DNA of 64,000 nucleotides, taken from Verticillium longisporum (Eukaryota > Ascomycota > Sordariomycetes > Glomerellales > Plectosphaerellaceae). Under the pieces are notes generated by a model. That model was not told the origin of the DNA. It did not search any database and saw only the letters and a list, made by a program, of their open reading frames with translations. Each line of letters starts with the position of its first letter. Within the stretch, counting starts at the first letter, position 1. The position numbers and the translations under genes are program-made. Of this stretch, positions 35,368 to 46,947 are shown in pieces. The DNA lies in assembly GCA_019188255.1 (NCBI GenBank), contig JAETXT010000009.1, forward strand, positions 310,001 through 374,000, read 5' to 3'.

Positions 35368-35743
35368 TCAGACGTCGAATCCGAACCCCTTCATGCACAG
35401 CTTGTACGCGTCAATCATCGGCGCGCACGCCTTGGCCGGGTCCGCCGCGTTCGAGAAGAGCATGCACTCGTCGCGCTTGGACTTTTCCTCCTTGCACACG
35501 CAGCAGGGCTGTCCTGTTAGCTTGTGGGGGTTCTCCTAGTACGCGAAAGCCCTCTGTCCATGTGGCGTCGGATCATCCGGAACGTCGGAGAGGGATGGGT
35601 GCGCACCTTGGGCTTCTCGGCCGCCGGCGCCGGCGTCGCGAGAGATGGGGATGCTGGTGTTGTCGTCAGCCATTGGCTTTTCGGACACAATATTCGGAGC
35701 AGGATGAGGATCACTCACAGATCGTGGTAGCGGGGGAGGCCAT
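35368..35743 (-). CDS. COX17: Cytochrome c oxidase copper chaperone COX17
   Basis: Exons (complement) 35719-35743, 35607-35653 and 35368-35508 give 70 residues. The diagnostic motif is KPCCVCKEEK with the CCxC copper site at Cys26, Cys27 and Cys29, plus twin CX9C pairs (Cys29/Cys39 and Cys52/Cys62) that form the coiled-coil-helix-coiled-coil-helix fold. COX17 works in the mitochondrial intermembrane space, is oxidised by Mia40 and passes Cu(I) to Sco1 and Cox11 for cytochrome oxidase assembly. The first acceptor was chosen at ACCAG (35654) because it keeps the APAAEKPK linker in frame; the nearer AAAAG acceptor leads to a stop. Intron 2 is 98 nt. Too short and too fragmented to appear as one open frame. 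Confidence 0.93.
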
Positions 35744-36339
35744 GTTGTCTTTTCTTGCGATGGGTGCGATGGGATGCGAGCGAAGAAAAGGGTTGCCGAG
35801 CCGGGTTCTCTCGCTGCTGAAATCGTATGTCGAGGAAGCTCGGTCCACCTTTTTTTTTTTGGCAATCCGGCGCCGTGGATTTGTCATTGTCCGTCTTTGA
35901 GCACAATTGCACGTCATCGGCTGTGTGGTCCCTCGGAGATTCGGTGAGTGGCGAATCAGAAGTAGTGGGTCACGTGCCCTCGCGGGAGACTCGTGTCTCG
36001 TCATGGGAAAAGGGGGCGGGCAACTCAGGGATGAGGACGGCTCGGTAGCCCTGGTTGGTAGAATCCGTGAGCTCCTATCTGTTTTCGAGATGTGCTCCAG
36101 AAAGGCATACAGCGGACCCAGGGCTGCTTGATCGAGCAGAGAAAATACGCAACAGACAATCATCAATACATGTCATAATGTATATTAAAACCATGCCCAA
36201 GATATGTCGCCGGCAAGATATGCATCATCGCCTGCTGTGCAACGCTAAAAAACCTCCAATATGTCAAACTCCCACACGACGCTTTTCGTGTACCAAAGAT
36301 AAATACCAACATTGATATGCCCACCACACAACAAGACCC
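35744..36339. other. Intergenic, no gene
   Basis: Promoter side of COX17; contains a run of ten T at about 35851. Nothing else recognised. Confidence 0.4.
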
Positions 36340-36406
36340 CCACTTGAAACCAGGTGGTAAACGTAACCCAGGTGCAACTCATCCCTCCACAGACATTGAA
36401 TCAGCA
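36340..36406 (+). repeat. Dispersed copy of a 67-bp GMC exon segment
   Basis: 66 of 67 bases equal those at 9270-9336 within the GMC pseudogene. No other GMC sequence is present here, so this is an isolated fragment. It lies 12 bp past the stop codon of the F-box gene, probably within its 3' UTR, and in that transcript would read as antisense to GMC. Confidence 0.95.
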
Positions 36407-36418
36407 GTGCTACTCACT

Positions 36419-39400
36419 TCACATGAGGACACACTTCTTGTCCGCCTTGTCACCCCGACCTGGCATGTTCCCTTGGCTGGCAGCCGACACGTCCGTCCAC
36501 GCGGCCGAGCTCGCAACATCAAAGTCGGGCTGCTTCTTCCTCTTCTTCTTCTTCTTGGACCCGCCCCAGCCACGTCTCTTGGCGTCCTGCATGTTCTTCG
36601 CGGCGCTGCGCTCGGCGCGGCTCGGCTTGCGCGAAATCGACCCGTGCGATTGCCGTCCGTTGGATACCGTCGATGGCGCAGACAGCCAGGAGGGCATGAA
36701 TCGCGACGACGACGACCTCGGGTCTGTGACGCTCGCACCAGCATTCACTGGCGGCACGTAAGATGGATCGAGCCGCTCTATCGCCGGCCGCACGTGTCGC
36801 GGTATCGGCGCCAAGATCGGCGTCTCGCCTCTGCCGCGACCCGAGGTGCGGCGGTTGGGTGCGTCAAAGGCGCCCGTCACGCCGCCAGGCGTGCTGATGA
36901 TGAGCGGCTGGTCCTCGACAGCCGGGCTTTGCGTGTGCGCTGTCGTCTGGATCGATGGGAATGGTCTCGATGCTGAGTCCTGCGACGTCGGACGTACGCG
37001 ACTGCCGACCGGCACGCGCCGAGGCGAAGCTGGACCGGCAGGGGCCGTAAGAGGATACCCGGCCGGGGTCGTTTGTACGGCGCTAGGCCCAGGAGCTCTG
37101 GGCCAGGTCTGCGCATTAGACAGCCGCCTCGGCAACGGCTCGGCAGAAGGAGCGGGATGGCTGCTCTGCGGCCCCAGGCCTGCCGCAAGGTTCACCACCG
37201 GTATTTGGAGGTCTAGAACAGGAGGCCCTTGGCTGTCTGAGGGATATGACAAGTTCCGGAGAGGAGCAGCTGGTGAAGTCGCAGTCGACGGCCGGCGAGC
37301 GTGGGCATGCTGTTGACTGCTCAAGCTCGTTTGGCGTGGAGCATCGTATGCGTCGCGCGCCGGCTGAGCGAGGTCCTGCTGAGCGCCACTTCTCCTACGC
37401 GCTGCGAGACGTGGCGAATCAGGTGGCGAGACATCGTAAATATTCTCGTCGTCGCCATCGTGCACCGATGGACTCGTCGTGGGCCGAGGCTGGCTGCTGG
37501 CGCGCGGCCGGCTCATGGTTGTGGAGTCGCTGTTCGTCCTGCGAGGCATCACGGGATGCGCGCTATGAGGTGGTTCCTGATACCCACGGGTGTGGATTGG
37601 CGGCTGATTGACCATCTGCTGCGGGTTCGGCAGCGGCCAAGCCGAGCCCACGGTGGGCGCCGCCGTCTGGATACGCGGCGGCTGAAGATCGCGTTGCCGC
37701 TGCTGGTTCGCCGGCGTCACAGCGGGTTGTCGCAGAAAGGCAGGAAGATCGACAGGGTCGTCTTTTTGGTAAGGGGGCGGCGGCGGCACCCAATTATCAG
37801 CATCGCTCTCGTGAGGGTGCTCCCTGCGACCATCGGCACGTCTGTAGGGTACCGAACCAGCGGCTGGCTCCTGCGGCTGTCGTCGCCGGTTGACCGCTGC
37901 TGCCGTGGCAGCACGGCGCAACGTTGTCGGAGAGCGTGGGGTGTCGGGGGGGTACGGAGCATCGACGGCTTCCTGCGCCTCCATCATAGTCCTGTGCTCA
38001 TTGTCTGCCGGTGCTGTATGCGTTGCGGAAGTTTGTTGGGCGGGCCGTGGCGGCGCACCTATGCGCCTCGGAAGGAGAGGGTCGTCGTCATCATCCTTGT
38101 TGTTGTTGTTGCTATCACTGTCCTCTTGCGGTGGCATGTCAGGCACCGGGGGTGGCGCCTCGGCCCCAGCGGTGGTAGCAGCACGCATAAGGCGATCCCC
38201 TACTCGTCTCTGTGCGACAGTCCTGCGTCGAACTATGGCAACCTCAGCATCGATGTCACGGCGCTCCTCCTCCAACACTTCCGGTTCAATAGTGCCAACC
38301 TCGATAGTAATCTCCTCCTTCGCACCGTCGGCGATACCGTAATCAAAGTCGAGCAGCGTGATTCGGCCACCGTCAAGAAAGTCAATGTCATCCTCTTCCG
38401 TTATGGACTTGCCAGGCTGGAGACCGCGGGCGGCCACGACGAGGCGCTCTCTAGAGGAGGATTCGCCAAAGCCAGCAACCCACTTGACTGTGCTTACACC
38501 TTCAAGCTCTGCAATCTTCGCGCCCCAGACAAAGGTGTTGCGAAGCCTGTCGCACAGCAGTTGCCACTGCGGCCTTGTGGTGCTGTCCTGTGCCGTTCGT
38601 GACGAGGGCGTGCGGGAGGGCGGGTTGCTGTTCCGCCTGCCAGAAGCGCTCGTTGTCGAGAGGCTGCTGTCAGTGACGGCGGGACCGCAGTCCGGCACAG
38701 CGTCGAGGTCCTCGGGGATGCCGTACAGCCAGATGTCTTTGCCCTTGAAGCCAGCCGACACGAGGTCGCCATGGTATGTCGCTGCCGGCAGCGTACAGGG
38801 CACAAGCTTGGCCTGCTCGCTCTCGCTTGGGCTGGGAATCGGCCCCGTGAAGTACGAGGTCCCGTTCCGCAGGTCGTCGATGCGCACAGCGCGGAACGTC
38901 TCGAAGCTGCGGTCGTAGGTGAAACTCCAGGCGGCCTCCTCGCGGCTCGTATCTTGCAACAGTACGGCGTGACTGCAGTCACGACTTGTGTTTGGAAACA
39001 GGATGGACGTGGTCCAGAGGGCACTCATGTTGTCGTCCATCATGCTTCCGGGGTCGTAATAGGGGGCTGTCAGTACGACCGTGTTCGGCAGGCCCGTGTG
39101 AACAGTTGTTCCCAACAGCTGCGTACCATCGAAGGAGAAGGCGAGGCTGTCAACGGCGTCGCACTTGACTGCGCGTCTCTCGGTGGGCATTGCGCCGGGA
39201 GTCAGAGAAGTCACCTCGATGCCACCCTCGTAGGCAGCAGCCAGCACGGAGCCGCAAGGCGACATGGCGATGGTGCGAGGGGCATTGTCGAGGATGATGG
39301 ACTGGGTGCGGCGTGGCGGAGACTGTGTGAGGTCGTAAATATCAACCTGCATCTCACTCGACAGGACGGCAAGCAGCGAGCCGTCATCCTTGATACAGGC

Positions 39401-40043
39401 GGAGGCGGGGCGGCGAAGAATCTTGAGCTCTCTCCGGACATGAATTTCGGCGGGCCGCACATCGAGAATATAGATGCGAGACGAGTTGTAGGCGAGTATA
39501 TGGTGGCCGCGAGGAGAGGGGCTGAATTGCAAGCCTTCGCCGCCGGGACATGACGAGGAGGAGATCGAGTTGGAGATGAGCTTGATGGTGGTTTCGGCAG
39601 GGCGCAGGTAAGCTTCGAATAGGTTGCGCTTGACCTCTCTGGCGAAGAGAGCTCGCAAGCGCGGAAGATTATCGTCGGAGGCTTCGATCTCGGGGGTGCC
39701 GCTGTGACTGGCGGCGTAGGAAGGACATTTGGAAAGGTGGTAGGCGTATAGTTCAGCTTGCTGAGAGACACGGCGCCAGTTGGTGTTGAGAAGGACGAGA
39801 GAGGCGAAGGAGTCGGCATCGGCGTCTCGCAAGATCCTGCAGTTGTTTTTTGTCAGACTTGTTTCTGTATGTGTTCCAGCAAGGCCAAGAAAGATGGAGA
39901 AACGGAAAGACAGAGACAAGGAAGCGAGTTGCGCACTGTTGGATGATCTCGTCAGGGAGACGATCGACGGCGGGGGGTTCGACGGGCTGAGGTTTGTCGA
40001 CTGACGACCTCAGCCCGGGTGTGTCGTCCGAGGGCGAAGCCAT
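36419..40043 (-). CDS. Large F-box protein with C-terminal CaaX box
   Basis: Exons (complement) 39937-40043 and 36419-39836 give 1174 residues. An F-box (RLPDEIIQQILRDADADSFA, then a Val/Leu/Trp helix) lies at about residues 28-66; the splice falls inside it (CA|G). Residues 130-560 are a region with repeated short strands (SPRGHHILAYNSSRIYILDV, DDGSLLAVLSSEMQVDIYDL, SPCGSVLAAAYEGGIEV) resembling WD40-like propeller blades. A 500-residue Pro/Ser/Arg-rich disordered part follows. The tail has a polybasic run (KKKKKRKK) and ends K-K-C-V-L-M, a CaaX box of the farnesyltransferase type (Met last). Together these suggest an SCF substrate receptor attached to a membrane. The 100-nt intron is GTGCGC..TGCAG. 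Confidence 0.88.
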
Positions 40044-41462
40044 GTCGATGAATCTCGACGAGGTTGACCGAGGCTTTGTTGGGTTCGCCGTCCGTCCGTC
40101 GCAGCAGGCAGTCGAGAAAGTCGTCACGTAGACATTGTCGATGGGGTATGGTGCGATGCTGAGCTAGAGGCGGCGGTGGTGCGATGTTGGTGGCGAGCGA
40201 GACCTGCGAATATGGCAAAAGTCGTCGAGAGCTGCAATCGAGCTTCCTGGGAACGCGGTTGCTGAAGTGGTACTGGATCGTGGAGTCTAGCTTTCAAGGT
40301 GTGATGCTGCTGGCAAGAGATCCGAAAATGAACATCGAGAGTAAGAGCGGCGAAAGGCAGCGCAAGGAGCTGAGGCGGTGCAAGTGCAACCGTGTAGGGG
40401 GGTAAGGGAATGGGGAGGAGAGGATACGCTGTCAATACCTGTCGTCAGGTGCATGTTGGGCGTGGCGCCGAGGTAGACTGAGAGTCTCTTGAAGCACCAA
40501 CCCACGAATCAGGGTCCTTCCCTAGGCGGTCCACTGCACTTTCCCCCCTAATGGCCCCCCAATGGCCACATAAGAGATCTGTTCGAGGTAGTAACAGGCG
40601 CCTGGCACTTGCTAGCATAGCGGTTCGCGTCTCCTCCAGCCTCAACGACGCCAGTGCCATGACTTCGCCCCTCCATTGTAGCATCCACGACTCTTTCGTC
40701 ACCTATGGTCTCTCATCCGTTGCACGCCCTGCAGCTCCATTGATGGTGCTTTTCCTTAGCTTTGCACGGTCTGCCTTTTTCTTTTGAGTCCCTGGAAGAA
40801 GAAGCGAATCCGACCAAAAATGTTCAAAAGACAAAGCAATCTCGGGGCACAGTTGACATTTCATTCGCTGGCCGAACACCTTCAGCCGCCCGCCCGCCAA
40901 ACAGAAACATTCCGCCAGCACCACACTCTCTGCTTCTATTTTTGGTCGCAATCGGCACCAAGGCTCCATGTCTCGGCTGGGCCTCATGATTTGCCGTCTG
41001 TCACGAAGCTCCAACGCATCCACGGACCGCCACGTGATCAGTCATCCGCGTGTCCAAGAAGATGGCCTTGATAGATCCAGAATGATGACCTCCGTCCGAG
41101 GTATCTCAACCGAAAAGAATTATCATCATCGTTCTGTGCTAAGCCAGACATGACAACCCTAAGAAAGCCGCTCGCTTTGCTCGCGATACAATTCAAGCGC
41201 CGTCCACCAGGAACAGGGGTGTTTCGACGTTGAGCGTTTCAGTTCACCCTGACCCCATCGTTCATGACGATCACCAGTGCACTGACGGTAACTCATCGCC
41301 TTTGGTCAGTCTTCCGCTGCTTCTGCGTGTGCTGTTGTCATTCCTCATATCCACCAAATCATTCTAGAGTCGCAAACGCACCCTTCGTCTTGGCATCAGC
41401 CGAACTTCAACTCCACCTACCTTACTCACCTTCGCCATGCCCCAAGCTACCCTCAATCCACC
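40044..41462. promoter_or_regulatory. Divergent intergenic region, 1.4 kb
   Basis: Separates the F-box gene and the carboxylesterase, which diverge. No gene or repeat is supported; short open frames lack motifs. Confidence 0.4.
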
Positions 41463-43426
41463 ATGAAAGTCACCAAAGCCCATCTGCGCAAATGTAGCTA
41501 CTTCTTCCTCCCCGGCGTCCTGTTTATCACGATTTCAGTTATACTGGGTCTCAGGTTCGGCAGACCTTCCACAACCAAGAACGATGTGAATTCATCTACG
41601 ATACCATGCGCAAACGGACGTGATGAACTGACGGCACGTAGAACCCTTCTGGCCTTCCCGAGACGACCGTCGACCTTGGCTACGCTCAGTACGTCGGTAA
41701 CGCGCTGCCGGGAGGCACTCGACAGTATCTCGGCGTCCGATACGCTCTGCCACCCACTGGCGACCGTAGATGGCGTGCACCCGAAGAGCCACTCCCCAAT
41801 CAGGGGCGCCAGCAGGCCAAGACGGTATGAGCCGCGTGCACGTCTCCCATTCATCGACCTCGTTCTCACTCGCCTATCCAGTACGGTGCCATCTGCTATC
41901 CCATTGGCTTAGCTTATCCTGCCGATGGCCATGACGAGGACTGCTTGTTTGCCAACATATGGGCGCCGAGTGTGGGAAACTCATCCACGAAGCTGCCGGT
42001 ATGGGTCTTCATACAAGGTGGAGGTGAGCACGCATCGGGGCCCCGGTCACGAACCTCGGATTGTAAAAGGTTTTGACGTTTGCAGGCTACTCGACTCTGG
42101 CTAGCTGGAACTGGAACGGCACGGATGCCGTCGAAAAGTCAGGCGGCAAATTCCTCTTCATCAACTTCAACTACAGGGTTGGCCTCTTCGGCTTTCTCGC
42201 TGGCGGTGATGTTGAAGCAGACGGCAATCTCAACGTTGGCCTTCTCGACCAACGACGTCTATTGCAATGGGTACAAACTCACATATCCAAAGTAAGGTGT
42301 CCCCCTTGGTCGATTTCGCTGTATACAAACCTCTGACAAGGAACAGTTTGGTGGTGACCCCAACCATGTCATCATCCACGGCGTCTCGGCTGGCGCCGGT
42401 TCCGTCGCCATGCACCTAGCAGCATACGGCGGCCGCAACGACAACCTCTTTGTCGGTGCCATGGCTCAGTCGGCCTTCTTCCCGGCGCAGCCTCATGTCA
42501 GTGACCTCGAGTACCAGTTCGATCGCGTCCTCGATGACGCTGGCTGCCGCGATGCCCAAGATAAGATGAAGTGCCTCCGCGGTACATCCATGGGAACTCT
42601 GCAACGTGCCAACGACATATCGCCCTTTCCCGGCAGAATCCATGCCCCACACTTCTACTGGACCCCTTGCGTTGACGGTGACCTCCTGGTCGACTACCCC
42701 TCTCTGCTGTTCAAGACCGGCAACTTTGTGCAAGTGCCTGTCCTTTTCGGCGTCTGCAACGATGGTAAGTTAGGCTTGCCTGAAGTTTGGTCCTATTTTG
42801 TATCTTGTTAACGAACTAAAATAGAGGGCTCCGTCTTCGCTGACGAAGTTGAAACCTCGGCCGACCAGACATCCTACCTCCTCGACCAATACCCGCACCT
42901 CAACGCTACGCACCAAGAGACACTCGCATCCCTTTACCCCCGCCAGGCGCCCCTACCAAATCATGCCCCCTATTTCCCTTCCCTTTCCCGGGCCTACGGC
43001 GAAGCGACCTTCTCCTGCCCTTCCGCCTCGCTCCTGACCGCCTACAGCGCATCATCGTCTCCGGCCTGGGGCTATCGATTCGCCGTGCCAGATGCAGACA
43101 ACACGGCCGCCGGCCTCGGGATACCCCACGTCTTTGACGCCCCCGCCGTCCTCGGTCCGGGCATGCTCCCCACCGCCGCTTCGTACTACACGTACAACGC
43201 GCCCGTCGTGCCGCTCGTCATGGCCTACTTTGCCTCGTTTGTCCGCGCGCTCGATCCTAACAGGCATCGGGCCGAGGGAGCTCCAGCTTGGGACACGTGG
43301 GGAACGACCGGGTCGAGGGTCGTATTTGAAGGTGAGGGGAGGATGAAGGTTGAGAATGCTGCGGACAACGGCATGGGCGAGAGGTGCGCTTTCTGGGACG
43401 GGGTGGCCGAGACGACAGAGCAGTAG
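41463..43426 (+). CDS. Type-B carboxylesterase, membrane-anchored, six exons
   Basis: Exons 41463-41585, 41642-41824, 41882-42023, 42086-42291, 42347-42764 and 42825-43426 sum to 1674 nt, 557 residues. A signal-anchor helix (YFFLPGVLFITISVILGL) sits at residues 13-30 after a basic start, so the enzyme is secretory or a type II membrane protein. Catalytic triad candidates: Ser232 in HGVSAGAGS, Glu358 in DEGSVF, His459 in GIPHVFD. The EDCLFANIW block matches the second carboxylesterase signature. The oxyanion motif reads IQGGGY instead of the usual HGGG. Esterases of this family hydrolyse carboxylic esters and occur in both detoxification and secondary metabolism. All five introns (55-62 nt) are GT-AG with CTGAC-type branches. 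Confidence 0.92.
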
Positions 43427-43863
43427 ATTGGGAGGGGCCTTCTGGATGAAGGTGTTGGGAATAGCCTGGTACGTCAGGCTTGGAGCTGCTGCTTAGTCGA
43501 GAGGGACACATTGTATGATGGAGCGAAGCGAATTTCTTTCGAGCATGTAGAGACTGGCATTTTGTAACAGATCTGTTGGGTTCCCACAGCCAAAAGTGGC
43601 CCCATTTATTCGCACTCGCTTTGCGTCATGTTTGATCAGATATATCCAGACTGAATGTTTGATTGTATGTACACAGTCTTGCGCAGGGTTTCCATCCTCG
43701 TCTTGAGGTGGCGATATAAAAGCCAAGCCTAAAAGCGGCGGTGTTCATCTGAACTAGTCAAGACGCATTCATAGATCCTCGTCTGACGAGGACTTTGGTG
43801 AGTAAATCTCAAAGTCTATACAATCTAAGGTAGACTGGAAGAGAAAGAAGTCGGTGAAGAGGC
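43427..43863. other. Intergenic, no gene
   Basis: 3' flanks of two converging units; no recognisable feature. Confidence 0.4.
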
Positions 43864-44211
43864 TCAAGCCGGAATTGCTGCTGACGCCGATTCCGACCCT
43901 GACCCAGAAGCTTCCGCCTCCTCAGGCAGTTCCTCCTCGGCATCCCTAAAGCTGTACCAGCTCCCGGTCTCTCCGTCATCGAGCTCCTCCCTCTCCAGCT
44001 CCACCATCATGGCCTCTCTCTCCCGCCACACCTCCTCGGCCCACTTCATCTCGGCCGCCGTCCTCCTGGTCGCCTCCCTCGCCTGCTCGGCCAGCCTGTC
44101 CTCCAACCTCGCCTTGACGCTGCAGTGCCCCTCCCCCTGAATGGTCGGCTCCTCGTCGACGCGGGCTTGATTCCCCGCCATTTCCCCGTCCCGCTACTGG
44201 CTCCAGGCGCG
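43864..44211 (-). pseudogene. In-frame coding extension beyond the RBR ligase stop
   Basis: Immediately after the TGA of the RBR gene the same frame stays open for 116 codons except for one TAG at 44194-44196. The product continues the helical, Glu/Arg/Trp-rich style of the upstream coiled coil (RRTAAEMKWAEEVWREREAM) and ends in an acidic Ser/Gly tail. This suggests the ancestral protein was longer and lost its end to nonsense changes. A separate small gene starting at 44181 or a spliced longer form are alternatives. Confidence 0.45.
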
Positions 44212-46138
44212 TCATTCCTTGTTCATTTGCCGCCGGAACAGCGTCATCGCGTCGCCGGCCATTTTCGCCCCCTTGACGCGCCCTTCGTAGAACGCCTGCA
44301 GCTCGAGCATGTACTTGGCCTCGACGTCCCTCTCCTCCGCGACTCTCGAAGCGTAGTCCCGTTTGAACGACATCTCGCGCGCTTGGATCTTGTCGCGTGC
44401 CGTCTGGTCGTATTCTTGCCTCTCTCGGAGCTGCCTCTCCCTCAGAGCCTCCTCTTCAGCAGCACCATCGCCCTTGAGAACTTCGACCTCCCGATCGTGC
44501 TGCCAGCCTACAAGCACATCCTGCAGCTCCCTTAGATCCCCCATCTGGCGTCTCAACTTCTCAAACCTGTCCTTGACCTCGCTCTGTCTGATGGCCTCCC
44601 GCTCAGCCCTCTGCTCGGCTTCCGCGCTCTCGGCCTCGGCCCGGAGCAGCTCCTGTTTGAGCCTCTCCTCCCTCTCAAACTCCTCCACCATTCGCACGGC
44701 TTCTTCCTCCTCTGCCTCCCTGAGGAGTCGCGCCTCGACCCGCGCCGCTGCCGCCGCAAGCTTCTCCGCTAGCGAACCCATGGTACATCCGCACGTCTGC
44801 CACGGTAGCGCGCAGACGTAGCAGAACTCGTGCCCACAACGACACGTCATGTGCTGGCATGCCTCGCGATGCTCGACGAGCGCGTGGCACGCGCCGCAGT
44901 GCATCCAGCCGGCGTCGGCAGCGAGAGCCTCGGTGAGGGCGGCATCGCGGTCGGAGGGGCACGCCTCGGCGGTCGGGTGAGCGGGGCCGCGGCAGAGGGT
45001 GCAGGTTGGAGGATGGCTGCGGTGGGAGCAGCGCGCTGTGCGGGTGGCGTGGTCAACGCGCCTCGTGGGGATGAAGCGTGAGCAGGTGGGTCGGCTGCAG
45101 TAGATTCGATCCGGTGCCGGGAGAGCCCACTCCTCGGCGCGGCGACGGAACGTCTTCTGGAGGTCGGCCGGAATGTGGGCGAGAGTTGTCTCCTCGGGGA
45201 TCGTGTTGAGGCAACACTTAGGGGGCCACTGTTGTTCGTTCTGGCATGCGGTTGTGATGAGACGGTGGAAACACGGGGTGCAATAGCTGTGACAGGCAAT
45301 CTTGACGAGAGCCGACTGAGGAAAGTCATCTAGGCAGGAGACGCATTCACTGGGTCCGTCAGTATGAAAAGGCTGAGAAAGAGCGGAGGACTTACACTTC
45401 TTCCGGTGGCGTTGGCGGTAGCGGTGGCTCTTCATGTTTGATGGTGATCTCAGATGAGCTAGACGGCTCCTCATTCTTTGATGAGTCTCCGACCGGGGGA
45501 ACGTCACTGTCCCTATCGGCGAGACGCTTGAGCAGGCGGGCGAGCTTGAACTTGCGGCTCTTTTTTGGTTTGGTGTCAAAATCAAAAGGCGTCCTGGATA
45601 CATGTGTGACGTGGGAGAAAAGGTTCTCAAGGTCTTCTTTTTCTGCTTCGTCGAGGTGGGCCTGCACTTCAGAAATGGAGACGGGTTGAGGGTCGTCCGA
45701 GGGTATGATGATGGGAAGATATGGCTCCTTGGCGGCTGCATCCTCTTCAGAGTCTGGGGTCGTTGGCTCACTCGACTTTTTCCGCTGTTCCTCTTCCTCC
45801 TCTCTTTTTCGATGCTCTGCGGCGTTGCGCGCTTGTATCCTGTCGATGGATGTCTTGATTATGTGAACCAGAACATCGTCATGAAAATTTGGCGTTGTGT
45901 GCAAGGCCGCAGGAGGGTTGTACTTGGTCCAGTCGACTTCTTCCACTGCCGTCACAGGTGGCTGTTCGTCGTCGACGGAAGGCCCCACGGCCTTGCCTTT
46001 TCCCTTCCACTGCGTTGGTGCTGAGTCTAGGCCAGCGACAAGACTGAGAGGATCGCCATAGAATTTGATGTAATCAGCGGGAATAGTGAGGTCCGTGAAA
46101 TCCTCCTCCATCTCCAGTAGCGTCATGGTAACAGACAT
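44212..46138 (-). CDS. RBR (RING-IBR-RING) E3 ubiquitin ligase
   Basis: Exons (complement) 45396-46138 and 44212-45349 give 626 residues. The N-terminal 247 residues are acidic and mostly disordered. RING1 begins ECVSCLDDFPQSALVKIACH at about residue 249, with PPKCC near 290; the IBR covers CSRPTCSRF to CTLCRGPAH (about 332-372); RING2 includes GWMHCGACHALVEHREACQH with the probable catalytic Cys at about 412, then CGHEFCYVC. RBR ligases take ubiquitin from E2 as a thioester before transfer. A long Glu/Arg coiled coil (430-610) follows. The 46-nt intron is short but GTAAGT..CCCAG and joins the first RING cysteine in frame. See the adjoining extension for a likely truncation. Confidence 0.93.
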
Positions 46139-46947
46139 GGAGATTGTGCGAAGATGAGACTTCCCTTACAGATAGTCCGATCAATGAGTTGGTTAACGAA
46201 CCCTGGAACCAAAGCCATGATAAAAGCCATCACGCGACAGCAGCATCATCAGGAGATATACCACGGCCGTTATTGACGGCAACCGAGGTCGATTCAGGCA
46301 GTCTCAAGACGTTCAAGACGCCTCACCCGGAAATAGAAGACGCTAGTCTGCCTTGTTGTTGAGCTGGAATCGGGCCTGTAAAGTCGATCGAGAGGCACCA
46401 ATGAGCAAGGCGCAATCCGTCACGAGGGATGGCCGCCATGGTGTTGAGGCAATGAAGCGAAGTGGCGGTACGTTGGTGTAGGACAGCGGTTGGGAGCCTA
46501 ACTGGGTAAGCGTAAAGTGGGGTGAGGCAGGTCCCTACAGCCCGAGGGTCACAGCGAGGCAAGGCACACCCGCCAGGGAGCCTAGGGTGGAGGGGAAGGG
46601 TGCCTGGGGGGCGCAGGCTAGGCACCAGATAGGGGGCTGAGCTGCACCTGCCAGATCCACTTTCCTCTTCTGCTTATGTCCTGGAGTGCTGTCCTACCTA
46701 GCATCGGCAGGTACCTACCTTACCTCGGTAGGTAGGTAGGTAGGTAGGGAGGGCAGCTAAGGCAAGATTGGGCAGGCAAGTTGCACCTGCATGTCCTGCT
46801 CTTACTCCACTTGCCGAATCCACCGTGTTACCAGCACCGGCAGTGCACTCACTATAGCCACGGCAGTCAGCCATCGAGAATTGTATTCATTCGTCTATCG
46901 TCAACACTCCGAGTCCTACCGAAGCTCTGCGTCCATCGAAAGCGGCC
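46139..46947. other. Intergenic with TACCT/GGTA microsatellite
   Basis: 46711-46748 is an imperfect palindromic run of TACCT followed by GGTA repeats. No gene is supported. Confidence 0.5.

Noticed and set aside
37301..38602. 433-codon open frame on the + strand
   Set aside because: Antisense to the disordered half of the F-box gene; Arg/Leu-rich shadow translation with no motif.
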